Assembly (NCBI GenBank): GCA_035476635.1 | Contig: DATILI010000066.1 | Coordinates: forward strand, 1-36,727 | Direction: 5' to 3' | DNA from: DATILI01 sp035476635 | GTDB lineage: Bacteria; Pseudomonadota; Gammaproteobacteria; Burkholderiales; Burkholderiaceae_C | DNA length: 36,727 nucleotides | Shown here: positions 15,842 through 23,588 of the stretch, in pieces | Position numbering within the stretch: the first letter of the stretch is position 1 | Layout of the letters: each line of letters opens with the position of its first letter | Made by a program: the position numbers and the translations under genes | Notes under the pieces: model-generated | What the model was told of the DNA's origin: nothing | The model's database searches: none | Seen by the model: only the letters and a program-made list of their open reading frames with translations

Positions 15842-17365
15842 TCATTGCATGTTGAAAATTACCGTCTTCTTGTGCGTGAAATGGTCGAGCATGGCTTCCA
15901 GGGAAGCTTCGCGTCCCAGTCCCGACTGCTTGACCCCGCCGTAGGACAGCCCGGGCTGCACGACGATGTTCTGGTTGATCTGCACGAAGCCCGCCTCGAG
16001 CCGGCGGCTGGCGTCCAGCGCGGTCTTCAGGTCGCGCGTCCAGATGGTCGCCGCCAGGCCGTAGTCGCTGTCGTTGGCCTGCGCCAGCGCTTCCTCGTAG
16101 TTGGAGAATCGGATGACACAGGTCACCGGCCCGAAGATTTCCTCGCGCGCGAGCTTGCTGCCGTTGGTGAGGCCGGTGAAGATCACGGGCCGCACAAACA
16201 GGCCCTTGCGCAAGGCCTCGTCCTGCGGCAGCGCCGAACACTCGTGGGCAGTGGCGCCAGCCGAAGCCCGGCCCGCCGCGATGTAGCCCGTGACCTTGTC
16301 GTGCTGGCCCTTGGAGATGATGGTGCCAATGTCGGTGGCCTCGTCCAGCGGGTCGCCCATCTTCATGGCGTCCACCTTGGCCTTGACCTTGGCGACGAAT
16401 TCGTCGTGCACGCTCTCATGCACGAAGATCCGGCTGGCCGCTGTGCAGCTCTGCCCCTGCCGCGTGAAGCGCATGCCGGCCACGGCGCCAGCCACGGCCC
16501 TGTCGATGTCCGCGTCGCCCATCACGATCATCGGGCTCTTGCCGCCCAGTTCCAGCGTCACGGGGATGAGCTTTTCACCGGCGGCCTTGTAAACGATCTT
16601 GCCGGTCTCCACCGAACCGGTGAAGGTCACCTTGCCCACGTCCTTGTGCGCCACCAGCGGCGCGCCGCACTCGGGGCCGAAACCCGAAACGATGTTGAGC
16701 ACGCCCGGGGGCAGCAGCTGGTTGAGAATCTGGCAGACGCGCAGCACGGCCAGGGGCGCCTCTTCTGCGGACTTCACCACCACGCAGTTGCCCGCGACAA
16801 TGGCCGGCGCGATCTTCAAGGCCATCAGCATCATCGGTGCGTTCCACGGAATGATGACGCCGACCACGCCGATGGCCTCGCGCGTCGTGACCGTCAGCAT
16901 CTCTGGGCTGAAGGGCACCGACTCGCCCTTGAGCTCGGACCCCAAACCGCCATAGAACTGCAAGGCATCGGCGACGATGGACGCCTCGACGCGGCTTTCG
17001 GTGCGCAAGGCCTTGCCGGTCTCCAGCGCGACCAGCCGGCCGAGTTCTTCCACGTGGGCGCCCAGCAGCCGCGCGCATTCGGCCACCAGCGTGCCACGCT
17101 TCCTGGCGGCCACGCCAGCCCAGCCGCGCTGCGCCCGTTTGGCCGCCGCAACGGCGGCGGCTACGTCCGACGCGTCGCTGGATGGCACCGCAGCCACTTC
17201 GAGCCCGGTGGCCGGGTTGACGACGGGGAAGGTCTTGCCCGAACGCGCAGGGACCAGTTCGCCGTCGATGAGGTTGAAGCCGCTCAAAGCGCGCGCGAGC
17301 CGCCTGGGGTCGATGTCGGGGACCAGCGGGCTGGATGCCATGAAGGATTCGTTGGGCTTGTTCAT
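15842..17365 (-). CDS. NAD(P)+-dependent aldehyde dehydrogenase
   Basis: A 507-residue aldehyde dehydrogenase of normal length. Active-site residues are present: Asn175 in IIPWNAPMM, general base Glu272 in LELGGKSP, nucleophile Cys307 in RQGQSCTAASR. It oxidises an aldehyde to a carboxylic acid in the cytoplasm. Paired with the 3-hydroxyisobutyrate dehydrogenase-like gene, the two can take a hydroxyacid to a dicarboxylate or an alcohol to an acid. If the sulfatase product were choline, a betaine-aldehyde role could be considered, but no choline oxidase is present. It starts five bases after the sulfatase stop. Confidence 0.93.
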   Translation of the reverse strand: MNKPNESFMASSPLVPDIDPRRLARALSGFNLIDGELVPARSGKTFPVVNPATGLEVAAVPSSDASDVAAAVAAAKRAQRGWAGVAARKRGTLVAECARLLGAHVEELGRLVALETGKALRTESRVEASIVADALQFYGGLGSELKGESVPFSPEMLTVTTREAIGVVGVIIPWNAPMMLMALKIAPAIVAGNCVVVKSAEEAPLAVLRVCQILNQLLPPGVLNIVSGFGPECGAPLVAHKDVGKVTFTGSVETGKIVYKAAGEKLIPVTLELGGKSPMIVMGDADIDRAVAGAVAGMRFTRQGQSCTAASRIFVHESVHDEFVAKVKAKVDAMKMGDPLDEATDIGTIISKGQHDKVTGYIAAGRASAGATAHECSALPQDEALRKGLFVRPVIFTGLTNGSKLAREEIFGPVTCVIRFSNYEEALAQANDSDYGLAATIWTRDLKTALDASRRLEAGFVQINQNIVVQPGLSYGGVKQSGLGREASLEAMLDHFTHKKTVIFNMQ

Positions 17366-17370
17366 GGTGC

Positions 17371-18912
17371 TCAGCCCTTCACTTCGGCGATGGCCGGCCA
17401 GCGCTTTTTCACCTTGATGATGCGGGCGCTGCCGCGGCGCACGAAGCGCTTGGTATCGTCCACGCTGGCCTGGTAGTCCCAGACCGGCTGCAGGGCATCC
17501 GGCAGGTCCTTGATGAACTGGCGCCGCGCCTGGCTGGCCAGGACCTGCTCCTTGAGTTCATCCGGGTTCCATCGGGCCATCACTTCGTCCTTCAGGCTTT
17601 TCAGCACACCCGGTGAGCTCGCGGCGATGTTGGCGAGTTCGTTGGGGTCCGCCTCCATGTCGTAGAGCTGGTCCGGGTAGCCATGCGTGTAGACATACTT
17701 GTAGCGCCCACGCCGCAGCATGCAGCACGGCCCGGTGACGCCTTCGGCCGTGTACTCGGCGAAGGCGCTGCGCTCCTTGCCGCCGCTGTCCTTGCCACTT
17801 TCCTTGCCGCCGTCCAGCAGCGGGCGCAGCGACACGCCATCCACAGGCTCGACCCATTGGGGCACGGCGCCGCCGGTGGCAAAGTCCATCAAGGTGGGCA
17901 GCAGGTCGACGTGCGACGTCGGTGCCGCGATGCGGCTGCCCTGCGTCACACCGGGCCGCGAAATGATCAGCGGCACCTTGGCCGACCAGTCGAAGAACAC
18001 CCGCTTGAACCACATGCCGCGCTCGCCCAGCATGTCGCCATGGTCCGACGTGAAGACGACGATGGTGTTGTCGTCGAAGCCGGAACGCTTGAGCGTTTCA
18101 AGCAGCTTGCCGACCTTGTCGTCGATGTAGCTCACCATGGCGTAGTAGGCATGCCGCGCGCGCAGGATCTGCTCTTCGCTGGCGGTCTGCTTGTCCAGGC
18201 CGTGCGAGTACTGGATCCACTTGCTGAGCATGTCGCGCTCGGCCATGGGAATGTCGCCCACCAGCGGCAGGTTGATCTCTTCGCGCTTGTAGCGGGCCAT
18301 GTACTCGGGAAGGATGTGGAACGGCGGGTGCGGGTGGGTATACGACACGCACATGAAAAACGGCTGCTCGTCGTCGCGCGCCAGGTCATACAGGCGCTGG
18401 ATGGACTTGGCCTCGACCTCCTCGTCGTAGTCCAGCTGCAGGCTGCGGAAGCACTCGCCGCTCTCGTCCACGGTGCTCAAGTTGTGGCCGGGCGAATAGA
18501 AGCTGAACTCGCCTTCCTTCCAGTCGGCCGACCAGCCGAAGTCGGCCGGATAGATGTCGGTGGTCAATCGCTCCTGGAATCCGTGCATCTGGTCGGGCCC
18601 CACGAAGTGCATCTTGCCGGCAAGGATCGTCTTGTAGCCCTGGCTGCCTAAGTAGTAACCCAGAGTGGGCGTGGCCGCCTGGAACTCGCATGCGTTGTCG
18701 AAGGCGCCAATGCGCGTGGCGAACTGTCCCGCCAGCAGCGAGAAGCGGGCCGGCGCGCACAGTGGGAAGTTGCAATAGGCATTGTCGAAAACGGCCGAAC
18801 GCTCGGCCAGCGCCTGCAGGTGCGGCGCCTTCAGCGCGGTGTTTCCATGGAAGGGGAGGACCGGTGCCGACAACTGGTCGGCCATGATCATCAGGATGTT
18901 GGGCTTCTTCAT
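17371..18912 (-). CDS. betC: Choline-sulfatase-like arylsulfatase-family enzyme
   Basis: A 513-residue sulfatase, close to the size of choline-sulfatase BetC. The formylglycine signature CxPxR is complete (Cys52-Ala-Pro54-Ala-Arg56 in LCAPARFSLLAGQ), with metal-binding Asp11-Asp12-type N-terminus (MADQ), Lys100/His102 in AGKMHFVG, and SDHGDMLGERGMWFK (Asp290, His291). The stretch VGPDQMHGFQERLTTDIYP (about 104-121), and the C-terminal WDYQ region, closely recall rhizobial BetC. It would hydrolyse a sulfate ester, likely choline-O-sulfate or a similar alkyl sulfate. The usual bet genes (betA, betB, betI) are missing, so the symbol is tentative. The start ATG 18912 has AAGGAGACTT. It leads a six-gene operon. 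Confidence 0.87.
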   Translation of the reverse strand: MKKPNILMIMADQLSAPVLPFHGNTALKAPHLQALAERSAVFDNAYCNFPLCAPARFSLLAGQFATRIGAFDNACEFQAATPTLGYYLGSQGYKTILAGKMHFVGPDQMHGFQERLTTDIYPADFGWSADWKEGEFSFYSPGHNLSTVDESGECFRSLQLDYDEEVEAKSIQRLYDLARDDEQPFFMCVSYTHPHPPFHILPEYMARYKREEINLPLVGDIPMAERDMLSKWIQYSHGLDKQTASEEQILRARHAYYAMVSYIDDKVGKLLETLKRSGFDDNTIVVFTSDHGDMLGERGMWFKRVFFDWSAKVPLIISRPGVTQGSRIAAPTSHVDLLPTLMDFATGGAVPQWVEPVDGVSLRPLLDGGKESGKDSGGKERSAFAEYTAEGVTGPCCMLRRGRYKYVYTHGYPDQLYDMEADPNELANIAASSPGVLKSLKDEVMARWNPDELKEQVLASQARRQFIKDLPDALQPVWDYQASVDDTKRFVRRGSARIIKVKKRWPAIAEVKG

Positions 18913-19002
18913 AAGTCTCCTTTTTTGCACAATGGTTGCATTACGATTGCATGCAATATAGACTTGCCATGGCTGAAATGCAAGAATTTCCAGGAGACAT
19001 CC
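18913..19002. promoter_or_regulatory. Divergent promoter/operator: palindrome ATTGCATGCAAT and phased TTGCA half-sites
   Basis: The 90-base gap between the sulfatase and CaiB starts has a perfect 12-bp palindrome ATTGCATGCAAT at 18946-18957, similar in shape to operators of GntR/FCD regulators (TTGTATACAA type). TTGCAC at 18925, TTGCAT at 18936 and TTGCAT at 18947 are spaced exactly 11 bp. A possible + strand promoter is TTGCAT (18936-18941) with TATAGA (18957-18962), a 15-bp spacer; the palindrome fills the spacer, consistent with repression. The sequences are seen; binding is inferred. Confidence 0.55.
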
Positions 19003-20226
19003 ATGCAAACACTTAGCCTTCCACTGGCCGGCGTCAAGGTACTCGACCTCACGCGCGCGCTGGCGGGCCCCTTCTGCACCATGATCCTGGCCGACCTCGG
19101 GGCCGACGTGATCAAGGTCGAGCCGATGGGCGAGGGCGACATGATCCGCAACTGGGGCCCTTTCGACCGCGGCACCAGCGCCTATTACTTGAGCGGCAAC
19201 CGCAACAAGCGCGGCATGGCCATCAACTTCCGCGACCCGCGCGCGCTGGACATGCTGCGCCGCCTGGCCGGCGAATGCGACGTCATCGCCGAGAATTTCC
19301 GCCCCGGCGCGATGGAGGCCATGGGCCTCCCATACGAAAGCCTGGTGGCGGCGAACCCGCGGCTGATCTATGCGGGCATCACCGGCTTCGGCCGCACCGG
19401 CCCGGCCGGCCAGCGGCCAGGCTTCGACCAGATTGCCCAGGGGCACTCGGGCCTGATGAGCGTGACAGGCTCCGATGAATCCGGGCCCATGCGCGTCGGG
19501 GTCGCCATCGGCGACCAGGCAGCGGGTATGTGGTGCGCCATGGGTGTGCTGGCAGCCTTGAATGAACGGCATCGCACCGGACTGGGCCAGCGGGTTGAAA
19601 CCTCGCTCCTCGCGAGTCTTGTCGGCCTGCTCAGCGTGCAAGGCCAGCGCTACCTGAGCCTGGGCGAAGTGCCACCCCTGGCCGGCAACACGCATCCGGT
19701 CATTTCGCCCTACGGCGTCTTCCAGACCGCCGATGGCCCCTTCAACATCGCACCGGCGACCACCGAGATGTGGCGCAAGCTCTGCGCGATCCTCGGCCTC
19801 GCGTCGCTGGTCGACGACCCGCGATTCCCCGACAACGCCGCCCGCGTGGAGCGCCGCAACGAGCTCAAGGCGATCCTTGAGGCACGTCTGCTGACGCGGT
19901 CCCGGGCCGAATGGACGCAAGCCTTTCTTGCGCAAGGCATTCCCGCCGGCCCGATCAACAATCTCGCCGACGTGTTCGCGGACGAGCAGGTCGTGCACTG
20001 CGGCCTGGTGGAGGAAGTGACGCACCCGGAACTCGGACCGCTGCGGCAAGTGGGCAGCCCGATCAAGCTGGAGGCAATGGCCGGCGCATCCATCCGCATG
20101 CCGCCGCCGCTGCTGGGCCAGCACACCTTCGAGATCCTGCGCGAGTTCGGCTATGCGCAATCCACGCTCGATGCGCTGGCCGATGCCGGCATCATCAGCC
20201 AGCACCGCGAGGCCGTTGCGGCATGA
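19003..20226 (+). CDS. CaiB/BaiF-family (class III) CoA-transferase
   Basis: A 407-residue class III CoA-transferase. Family marks are LAGVKVLDLTRALAGPFCTM (about 8-27), ADLGADVIKVEPMGEGD (30-46), NRNKRG, and RPGFDQIAQGHSGLMSVTG, in which Asp142 is the expected acyl-anhydride nucleophile. It moves CoA between carboxylic acids in the cytoplasm. The start ATG 19003 has a strong AGGAGACATCC. It is divergent from the sulfatase operon and translationally coupled (ATGA overlap at 20223-20226) with a crotonase-fold partner, so the two probably activate and convert the acid made by the sulfatase/dehydrogenase operon. The substrate is unknown. Confidence 0.93.
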   Translation: MQTLSLPLAGVKVLDLTRALAGPFCTMILADLGADVIKVEPMGEGDMIRNWGPFDRGTSAYYLSGNRNKRGMAINFRDPRALDMLRRLAGECDVIAENFRPGAMEAMGLPYESLVAANPRLIYAGITGFGRTGPAGQRPGFDQIAQGHSGLMSVTGSDESGPMRVGVAIGDQAAGMWCAMGVLAALNERHRTGLGQRVETSLLASLVGLLSVQGQRYLSLGEVPPLAGNTHPVISPYGVFQTADGPFNIAPATTEMWRKLCAILGLASLVDDPRFPDNAARVERRNELKAILEARLLTRSRAEWTQAFLAQGIPAGPINNLADVFADEQVVHCGLVEEVTHPELGPLRQVGSPIKLEAMAGASIRMPPPLLGQHTFEILREFGYAQSTLDALADAGIISQHREAVAA

Positions 20227-20951
20227 ATCATTCCAGTGCGCCCACACTCCAGATCGACGGACTCGTCGCCACCATCACCCTGCGCAGGCCGGCCGAGCAC
20301 AACCGCATCGACCCGGATGACCCGAAGGTCATCATCGGGCTCCTCAAGGAAGTGGAGGCCGAAGCCGCAGTGGCCGTACTGGTCGTCACCGGCGAAGGCA
20401 ATCGGACTTTCTGTTCCGGCTATACCCTCGCGCAGATCGGTTCACGCCTGGATCGCAGCTTTGAAGACATGCTCGACCGCATCGAGGCGGTGAAAGTGCC
20501 GACGCTTTGCGTGATGAACGGCAGCGCCTACGGTGGCGGCACCGACTTGGCCATGAGCTGCGACTTCCGCATCGGCGTGCAAGGCATCCGGATGTTTATG
20601 CCGGCCGCCAGGTTCGGCCTGCACTACTACCCGGGCGGGCTGCGCCGATTCGTCACGCGGCTCGGGCCGGTATCCACCAAGAAGATCTTCCTGACCGGCC
20701 AAACCCTGCAGGCGGACGAGATGCTTCGCATCGGCTTCCTGACCGAGCTGGTGGAAGCGGCAGAGGTTTCCCGCACGGTGCAGTCGTATGTGCAGGCCAT
20801 TGCCCAATGCGAGCCCGAGGCAGTGGCGAGCATGAAGCTGCACATTGACCAGCTGGCCCAGGGGACCTGGTCGGAAGCAGGCGGTCGCCTCGCGTACGAA
20901 CGTTCGCTGCGGTCGACCGAGACGGCCTCGCGCCTGGCGACGCTCAAATAG
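20223..20951 (+). CDS. Crotonase-superfamily protein (enoyl-CoA hydratase/isomerase-like) lacking both catalytic glutamates
   Basis: A 242-residue crotonase-fold protein. The oxyanion-hole elements are kept: FCSGYTL (residues 63-69) and GSAYGGGTDLAMSCDFRIG (100-118). The two catalytic Glu of enoyl-CoA hydratase are replaced: the residue equal to Glu144 is Asp108 and that of Glu164 is Ala128 (in MPAARFGLHYYPGGLRR). A simple hydratase mechanism is therefore doubtful; isomerase, hydrolase or decarboxylase activities in this superfamily use other residues. It is shorter than typical hydratases (about 255-260). The start overlaps the CaiB stop by ATGA. It is convergent with the alpha/beta hydrolase, only 30 bases away. 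Confidence 0.85.
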   Translation: MNHSSAPTLQIDGLVATITLRRPAEHNRIDPDDPKVIIGLLKEVEAEAAVAVLVVTGEGNRTFCSGYTLAQIGSRLDRSFEDMLDRIEAVKVPTLCVMNGSAYGGGTDLAMSCDFRIGVQGIRMFMPAARFGLHYYPGGLRRFVTRLGPVSTKKIFLTGQTLQADEMLRIGFLTELVEAAEVSRTVQSYVQAIAQCEPEAVASMKLHIDQLAQGTWSEAGGRLAYERSLRSTETASRLATLK

Positions 20952-20981
20952 CTCGCAATTTGGGGCCAAGCCGAATTTCGG

Positions 20982-21839
20982 TCAACGTGAAAGGAACTCC
21001 AGCGCCTTGGCCACGAAGTCAGCGTGGAACTGGAACACCGCGCCGTGTCCGGAATCGGGATAGATGATCAGTTCGCTGTTCGGAAGGCGCTGCGCCAGGT
21101 CGTACGTGTTCTTGCTCGGGACCATGCGATCACTGTCGCCGTTCGCGACCAGGACGGGGTGGTGAACCCTTGACAGGTCCACGGGGCTCTGCGCGCCCCA
21201 GCGGCGCAGCGCTTTCAACTGCGCCTGCAGCGCGGCCACCGTGATTTTCCTGTCGCGGTCTTCTGAGCGTTCGTTGATGCGCTGCAGGAACTCCTTGCCC
21301 GCACGGATTCCCGCAGGCGTCCTGGTGAAGAACAGAAACTGCTTGGGATCCTGGAAGGTGAGCAAGCCTCGGAGCATGTCCAGGTACGTCACGCGGGTCA
21401 CATTGCTGATGCCTTCGCCACCAGCGGGGCCGGTCCCCGTGATGATCATCTTGCGCACGAGTTGCGGCTTCATCAGCGCGATCTCCTGCGCAACCATCCC
21501 GCCCATCGAAAACCCAAACAGGTCAACCTGGTCAAGCCCCATGGCCTCGATGAAGGTGATGGCATCCTTGGCCATCTCCTCCATGGATGCCGCCGGGGCG
21601 CCACTGGATGCGCCAACACCCCGGTTGTCGAATGTGATCACGCGATGCTTCTTTGCGAAGCCGTCGACGACGCGAGGGTCCCAGTTGTCCAGGACGGCGG
21701 CCAGGTGGATGAGAAAAACAACCGGCGTGCCGGGTTTGTCCGTTCCAAGTTCCCGGTAGGCGAACTCCGTGCCACCTGCGGTGATCGTTCGGGTTGAAAC
21801 GTCCTTCCACGTGACTTTCAATTTCTGCGACGGGTTCAT
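20982..21839 (-). CDS. Alpha/beta hydrolase
   Basis: A 285-residue alpha/beta-hydrolase. The nucleophile elbow GFSMGG puts Ser111 at the active site; Asp in NGDSDRMV (about 230) and His in DSGHGAVFQ (about 263) complete the triad. The HG oxyanion motif is HLAAVLDNWDP, a variant of the usual HGxxxxxxW. The substrate may be an ester or a C-C bond. It is the last gene of the TetR-controlled operon and its start overlaps the preceding SDR stop (ATGA at 21836-21839 on the minus strand), so they are coupled. Confidence 0.9.
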   Translation of the reverse strand: MNPSQKLKVTWKDVSTRTITAGGTEFAYRELGTDKPGTPVVFLIHLAAVLDNWDPRVVDGFAKKHRVITFDNRGVGASSGAPAASMEEMAKDAITFIEAMGLDQVDLFGFSMGGMVAQEIALMKPQLVRKMIITGTGPAGGEGISNVTRVTYLDMLRGLLTFQDPKQFLFFTRTPAGIRAGKEFLQRINERSEDRDRKITVAALQAQLKALRRWGAQSPVDLSRVHHPVLVANGDSDRMVPSKNTYDLAQRLPNSELIIYPDSGHGAVFQFHADFVAKALEFLSR

Positions 21840-22522
21840 GTTGCTCTACTCACCGTCATCCCGCGCTTGACTTGCTGGGTGAGTTCATCAGCCAACACCT
21901 CGTCCAGGCCCGACTCGAGTCCGTCGAGCGCACGCTTGACGATGTCCTCGGGGCTGGACTTCGGGACATCGAAACCGCGCGTGAGATCGGTATCGACGTA
22001 GGCCATGTGCAGCCCCAGCACTTGCGTCTTCTGCGGCGCCAGTTCGCTGCGCAAGGCATTGGTGAGCGACCAGGCTGCTGACTTGCTTGCCGAATAGGCT
22101 GCCAGCTCGCCGCCGTTCACCCACGAGGCGACCGACAAGACGTTGAGCAAGGCGCCGCCGCCGTTGGCTTTGAGGATAGGCGCGAAGGCCTTGCTCATGC
22201 GCAACACGGCGAAGAAGTTGGTCTCGAAGATGCGCCGTGCGGTGTCTTCGCTATCGGCTGCGAGAAAACCTCCGGGCTGGGCAATGCCGGCGTTGTTGAT
22301 CAACAGCGTCACATCCGACGCCAGCGCTGCGGCGGCCGCCACGTCTTCCGGCTTGGTGACGTCCAGGCGCAGGGCCTGGACACCCGATTGGGTGACGGCC
22401 GCGGGTTCGCGTGCGCCCGCGTAGACCTTGCGTGCACCGCGGGCGAGCAGCTCGCGCGCGAATGCCAGGCCGATGCCGCGATTGGCACCGGTGACGAGGA
22501 CAACAGCATTTTCAATTTTCAT
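21836..22522 (-). CDS. Short-chain dehydrogenase/reductase
   Basis: A 228-residue SDR. The cofactor motif is TGANRGIG (about residues 10-17), structural motif INNAGIAQPGG near 74-83, and YSASKSAAWSLTNAL (Tyr about 142, Lys about 146) is the active site. It is a little short for a classical SDR (about 250). The start ATG 22522 follows GGAGATCCCC; a TTG four codons upstream is possible but unneeded. The leader resembles that of the second SDR at 24413. It sits between the AcuI-type reductase and the alpha/beta hydrolase in the TetR operon. Confidence 0.91.
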   Translation of the reverse strand: MKIENAVVLVTGANRGIGLAFARELLARGARKVYAGAREPAAVTQSGVQALRLDVTKPEDVAAAAALASDVTLLINNAGIAQPGGFLAADSEDTARRIFETNFFAVLRMSKAFAPILKANGGGALLNVLSVASWVNGGELAAYSASKSAAWSLTNALRSELAPQKTQVLGLHMAYVDTDLTRGFDVPKSSPEDIVKRALDGLESGLDEVLADELTQQVKRGMTVSRAT

Positions 22523-22560
22523 GGGGATCTCCAAAAAAGAAGGGGGAGGGGGGACGAACG
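22523..22560 (-). repeat. Pyrimidine-rich leader, copy 1
   Basis: Read on the minus strand, this stretch (CGTTCGTCCCCCCTCCCCC then TTCTTTTTTGGAGATCCCC) is closely similar to the leader at 24414-24451. Both end in GGAGAT(C/T)CCC and the ATG of an SDR gene. It may be a duplicated gene start. Confidence 0.5.
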
Positions 22561-22583
22561 CCGGGTGATCTCGCGCCGCTCTG

Positions 22584-23570
22584 TCAGGCGTTGACGTCGA
22601 CGACCGTACGGCCTCGGACCTGGCCCTGGAGCATTCGGCCGGCGAGCTCGGGCACGTCGGCGAGGGCTATTACTTCGGTCGTGCGAGCGAGCTTGCTCAG
22701 GTCCAGGTCACGCGCCAGTCGCGACCACGCCTGGAGGCGGACCTCCTGCGGGGCATTGACCGAATCGATGCCGGCCAGCGTCACGTTGCGCAGAATGAAC
22801 GGCAGCACCGAGGCGGGAAGGTCGACGCCCTGAGCCAGCCCGCAAGCGGTCACCACGCCGCGATATTTCGTCTGCGCGAGGACGTTCGCCAGCGTGCGGC
22901 TGCCGACGGAGTCCACCGCCCCGGCCCATCGCTCACTCCCGAAGGGAGCGCCCGGCTCCGAAAGCGTGCGCCGATCAAGGATCTCGGTCGCGCCCAGGCT
23001 GCGCAGATAGTCGCTTTCGTCAAGGCGCCCGGTGGATGCGACGACGCGATAGCCGAGGTTCGACAGGAGCGCGATCGCGATCGAGCCGACGCCACCATTG
23101 GCGCCAGTGACGAGGACGTCGCCGCGCCCCGGTGCGAGGCCACCGTGTTCGAGCGCCAGCACCGACAGCATGGCCGTGTACCCGGCCGTGCCGATCGCCA
23201 TGGCGTCCTTGGTCGAGAATGGCGCGGGGATCTTGATCACCCACTCAGCCTTCACGCGTGCCTTCTGGGCGAATCCGCCGTGATGGGTCTGGCTCAGGCC
23301 CCAGCCGTTGACGAGTACTCGGTCCCCGACGACGAAGTCTGGCGAGGAGGACGCCTCGACCGTCCCTGCCAGATCGATGCCGGGAATCAACGGAAACTGG
23401 CGGATGATTTCCGCCCGGCCGCTGACCGCCAGTGCGTCCTTGTAGTTCACGGTCGAGTAGTCGACCGCTATCGTCACCTCGCCGGGCATCAGGTCGGCCT
23501 CGTCCATGTCGACGATAGAGGTCGAAGTGGCCTTGCCTGATTTCGTTGCGAGCAGTGCTTTGAATGACAT
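22584..23570 (-). CDS. acuI: AcuI/YhdH-family acrylyl-CoA reductase-type medium-chain dehydrogenase
   Basis: A 328-residue zinc-free medium-chain reductase of the YhdH/AcuI family. The N-terminus and mid-region match E. coli YhdH closely from memory: STVNYKDALAVSGRAEII, PLIPGIDLAGTV, MAIGTAGYTAM, VTGANGGVGSIAIALL (NADPH site, about 150-165) and the distinctive ILRNVTLAGIDSVNAPQE near residue 270. AcuI reduces acryloyl-CoA to propionyl-CoA with NADPH. Here a TetR regulator and related oxidoreductases surround it, so a broader role against reactive enoyl compounds is possible. The start ATG 23570 has GGAGACAACG. Confidence 0.88.
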   Translation of the reverse strand: MSFKALLATKSGKATSTSIVDMDEADLMPGEVTIAVDYSTVNYKDALAVSGRAEIIRQFPLIPGIDLAGTVEASSSPDFVVGDRVLVNGWGLSQTHHGGFAQKARVKAEWVIKIPAPFSTKDAMAIGTAGYTAMLSVLALEHGGLAPGRGDVLVTGANGGVGSIAIALLSNLGYRVVASTGRLDESDYLRSLGATEILDRRTLSEPGAPFGSERWAGAVDSVGSRTLANVLAQTKYRGVVTACGLAQGVDLPASVLPFILRNVTLAGIDSVNAPQEVRLQAWSRLARDLDLSKLARTTEVIALADVPELAGRMLQGQVRGRTVVDVNA

Positions 23571-23588
23571 CGTTGTCTCCTTGAATTT

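Noticed and set aside
18921..18926. Run of six T after the sulfatase start, first considered as a terminator tail.
   Set aside because: It lies between two divergent gene starts and forms part of the ribosome binding site context on the minus strand (AAAAAAGGAGA), with no stem before it.
17371..20247. Long minus-strand frame of 958 codons extending the sulfatase upstream across the CaiB gene.
   Set aside because: The sulfatase begins at ATG 18912 with a strong ribosome binding site and a standard family start; the upstream part is the antisense of CaiB and has no family similarity.
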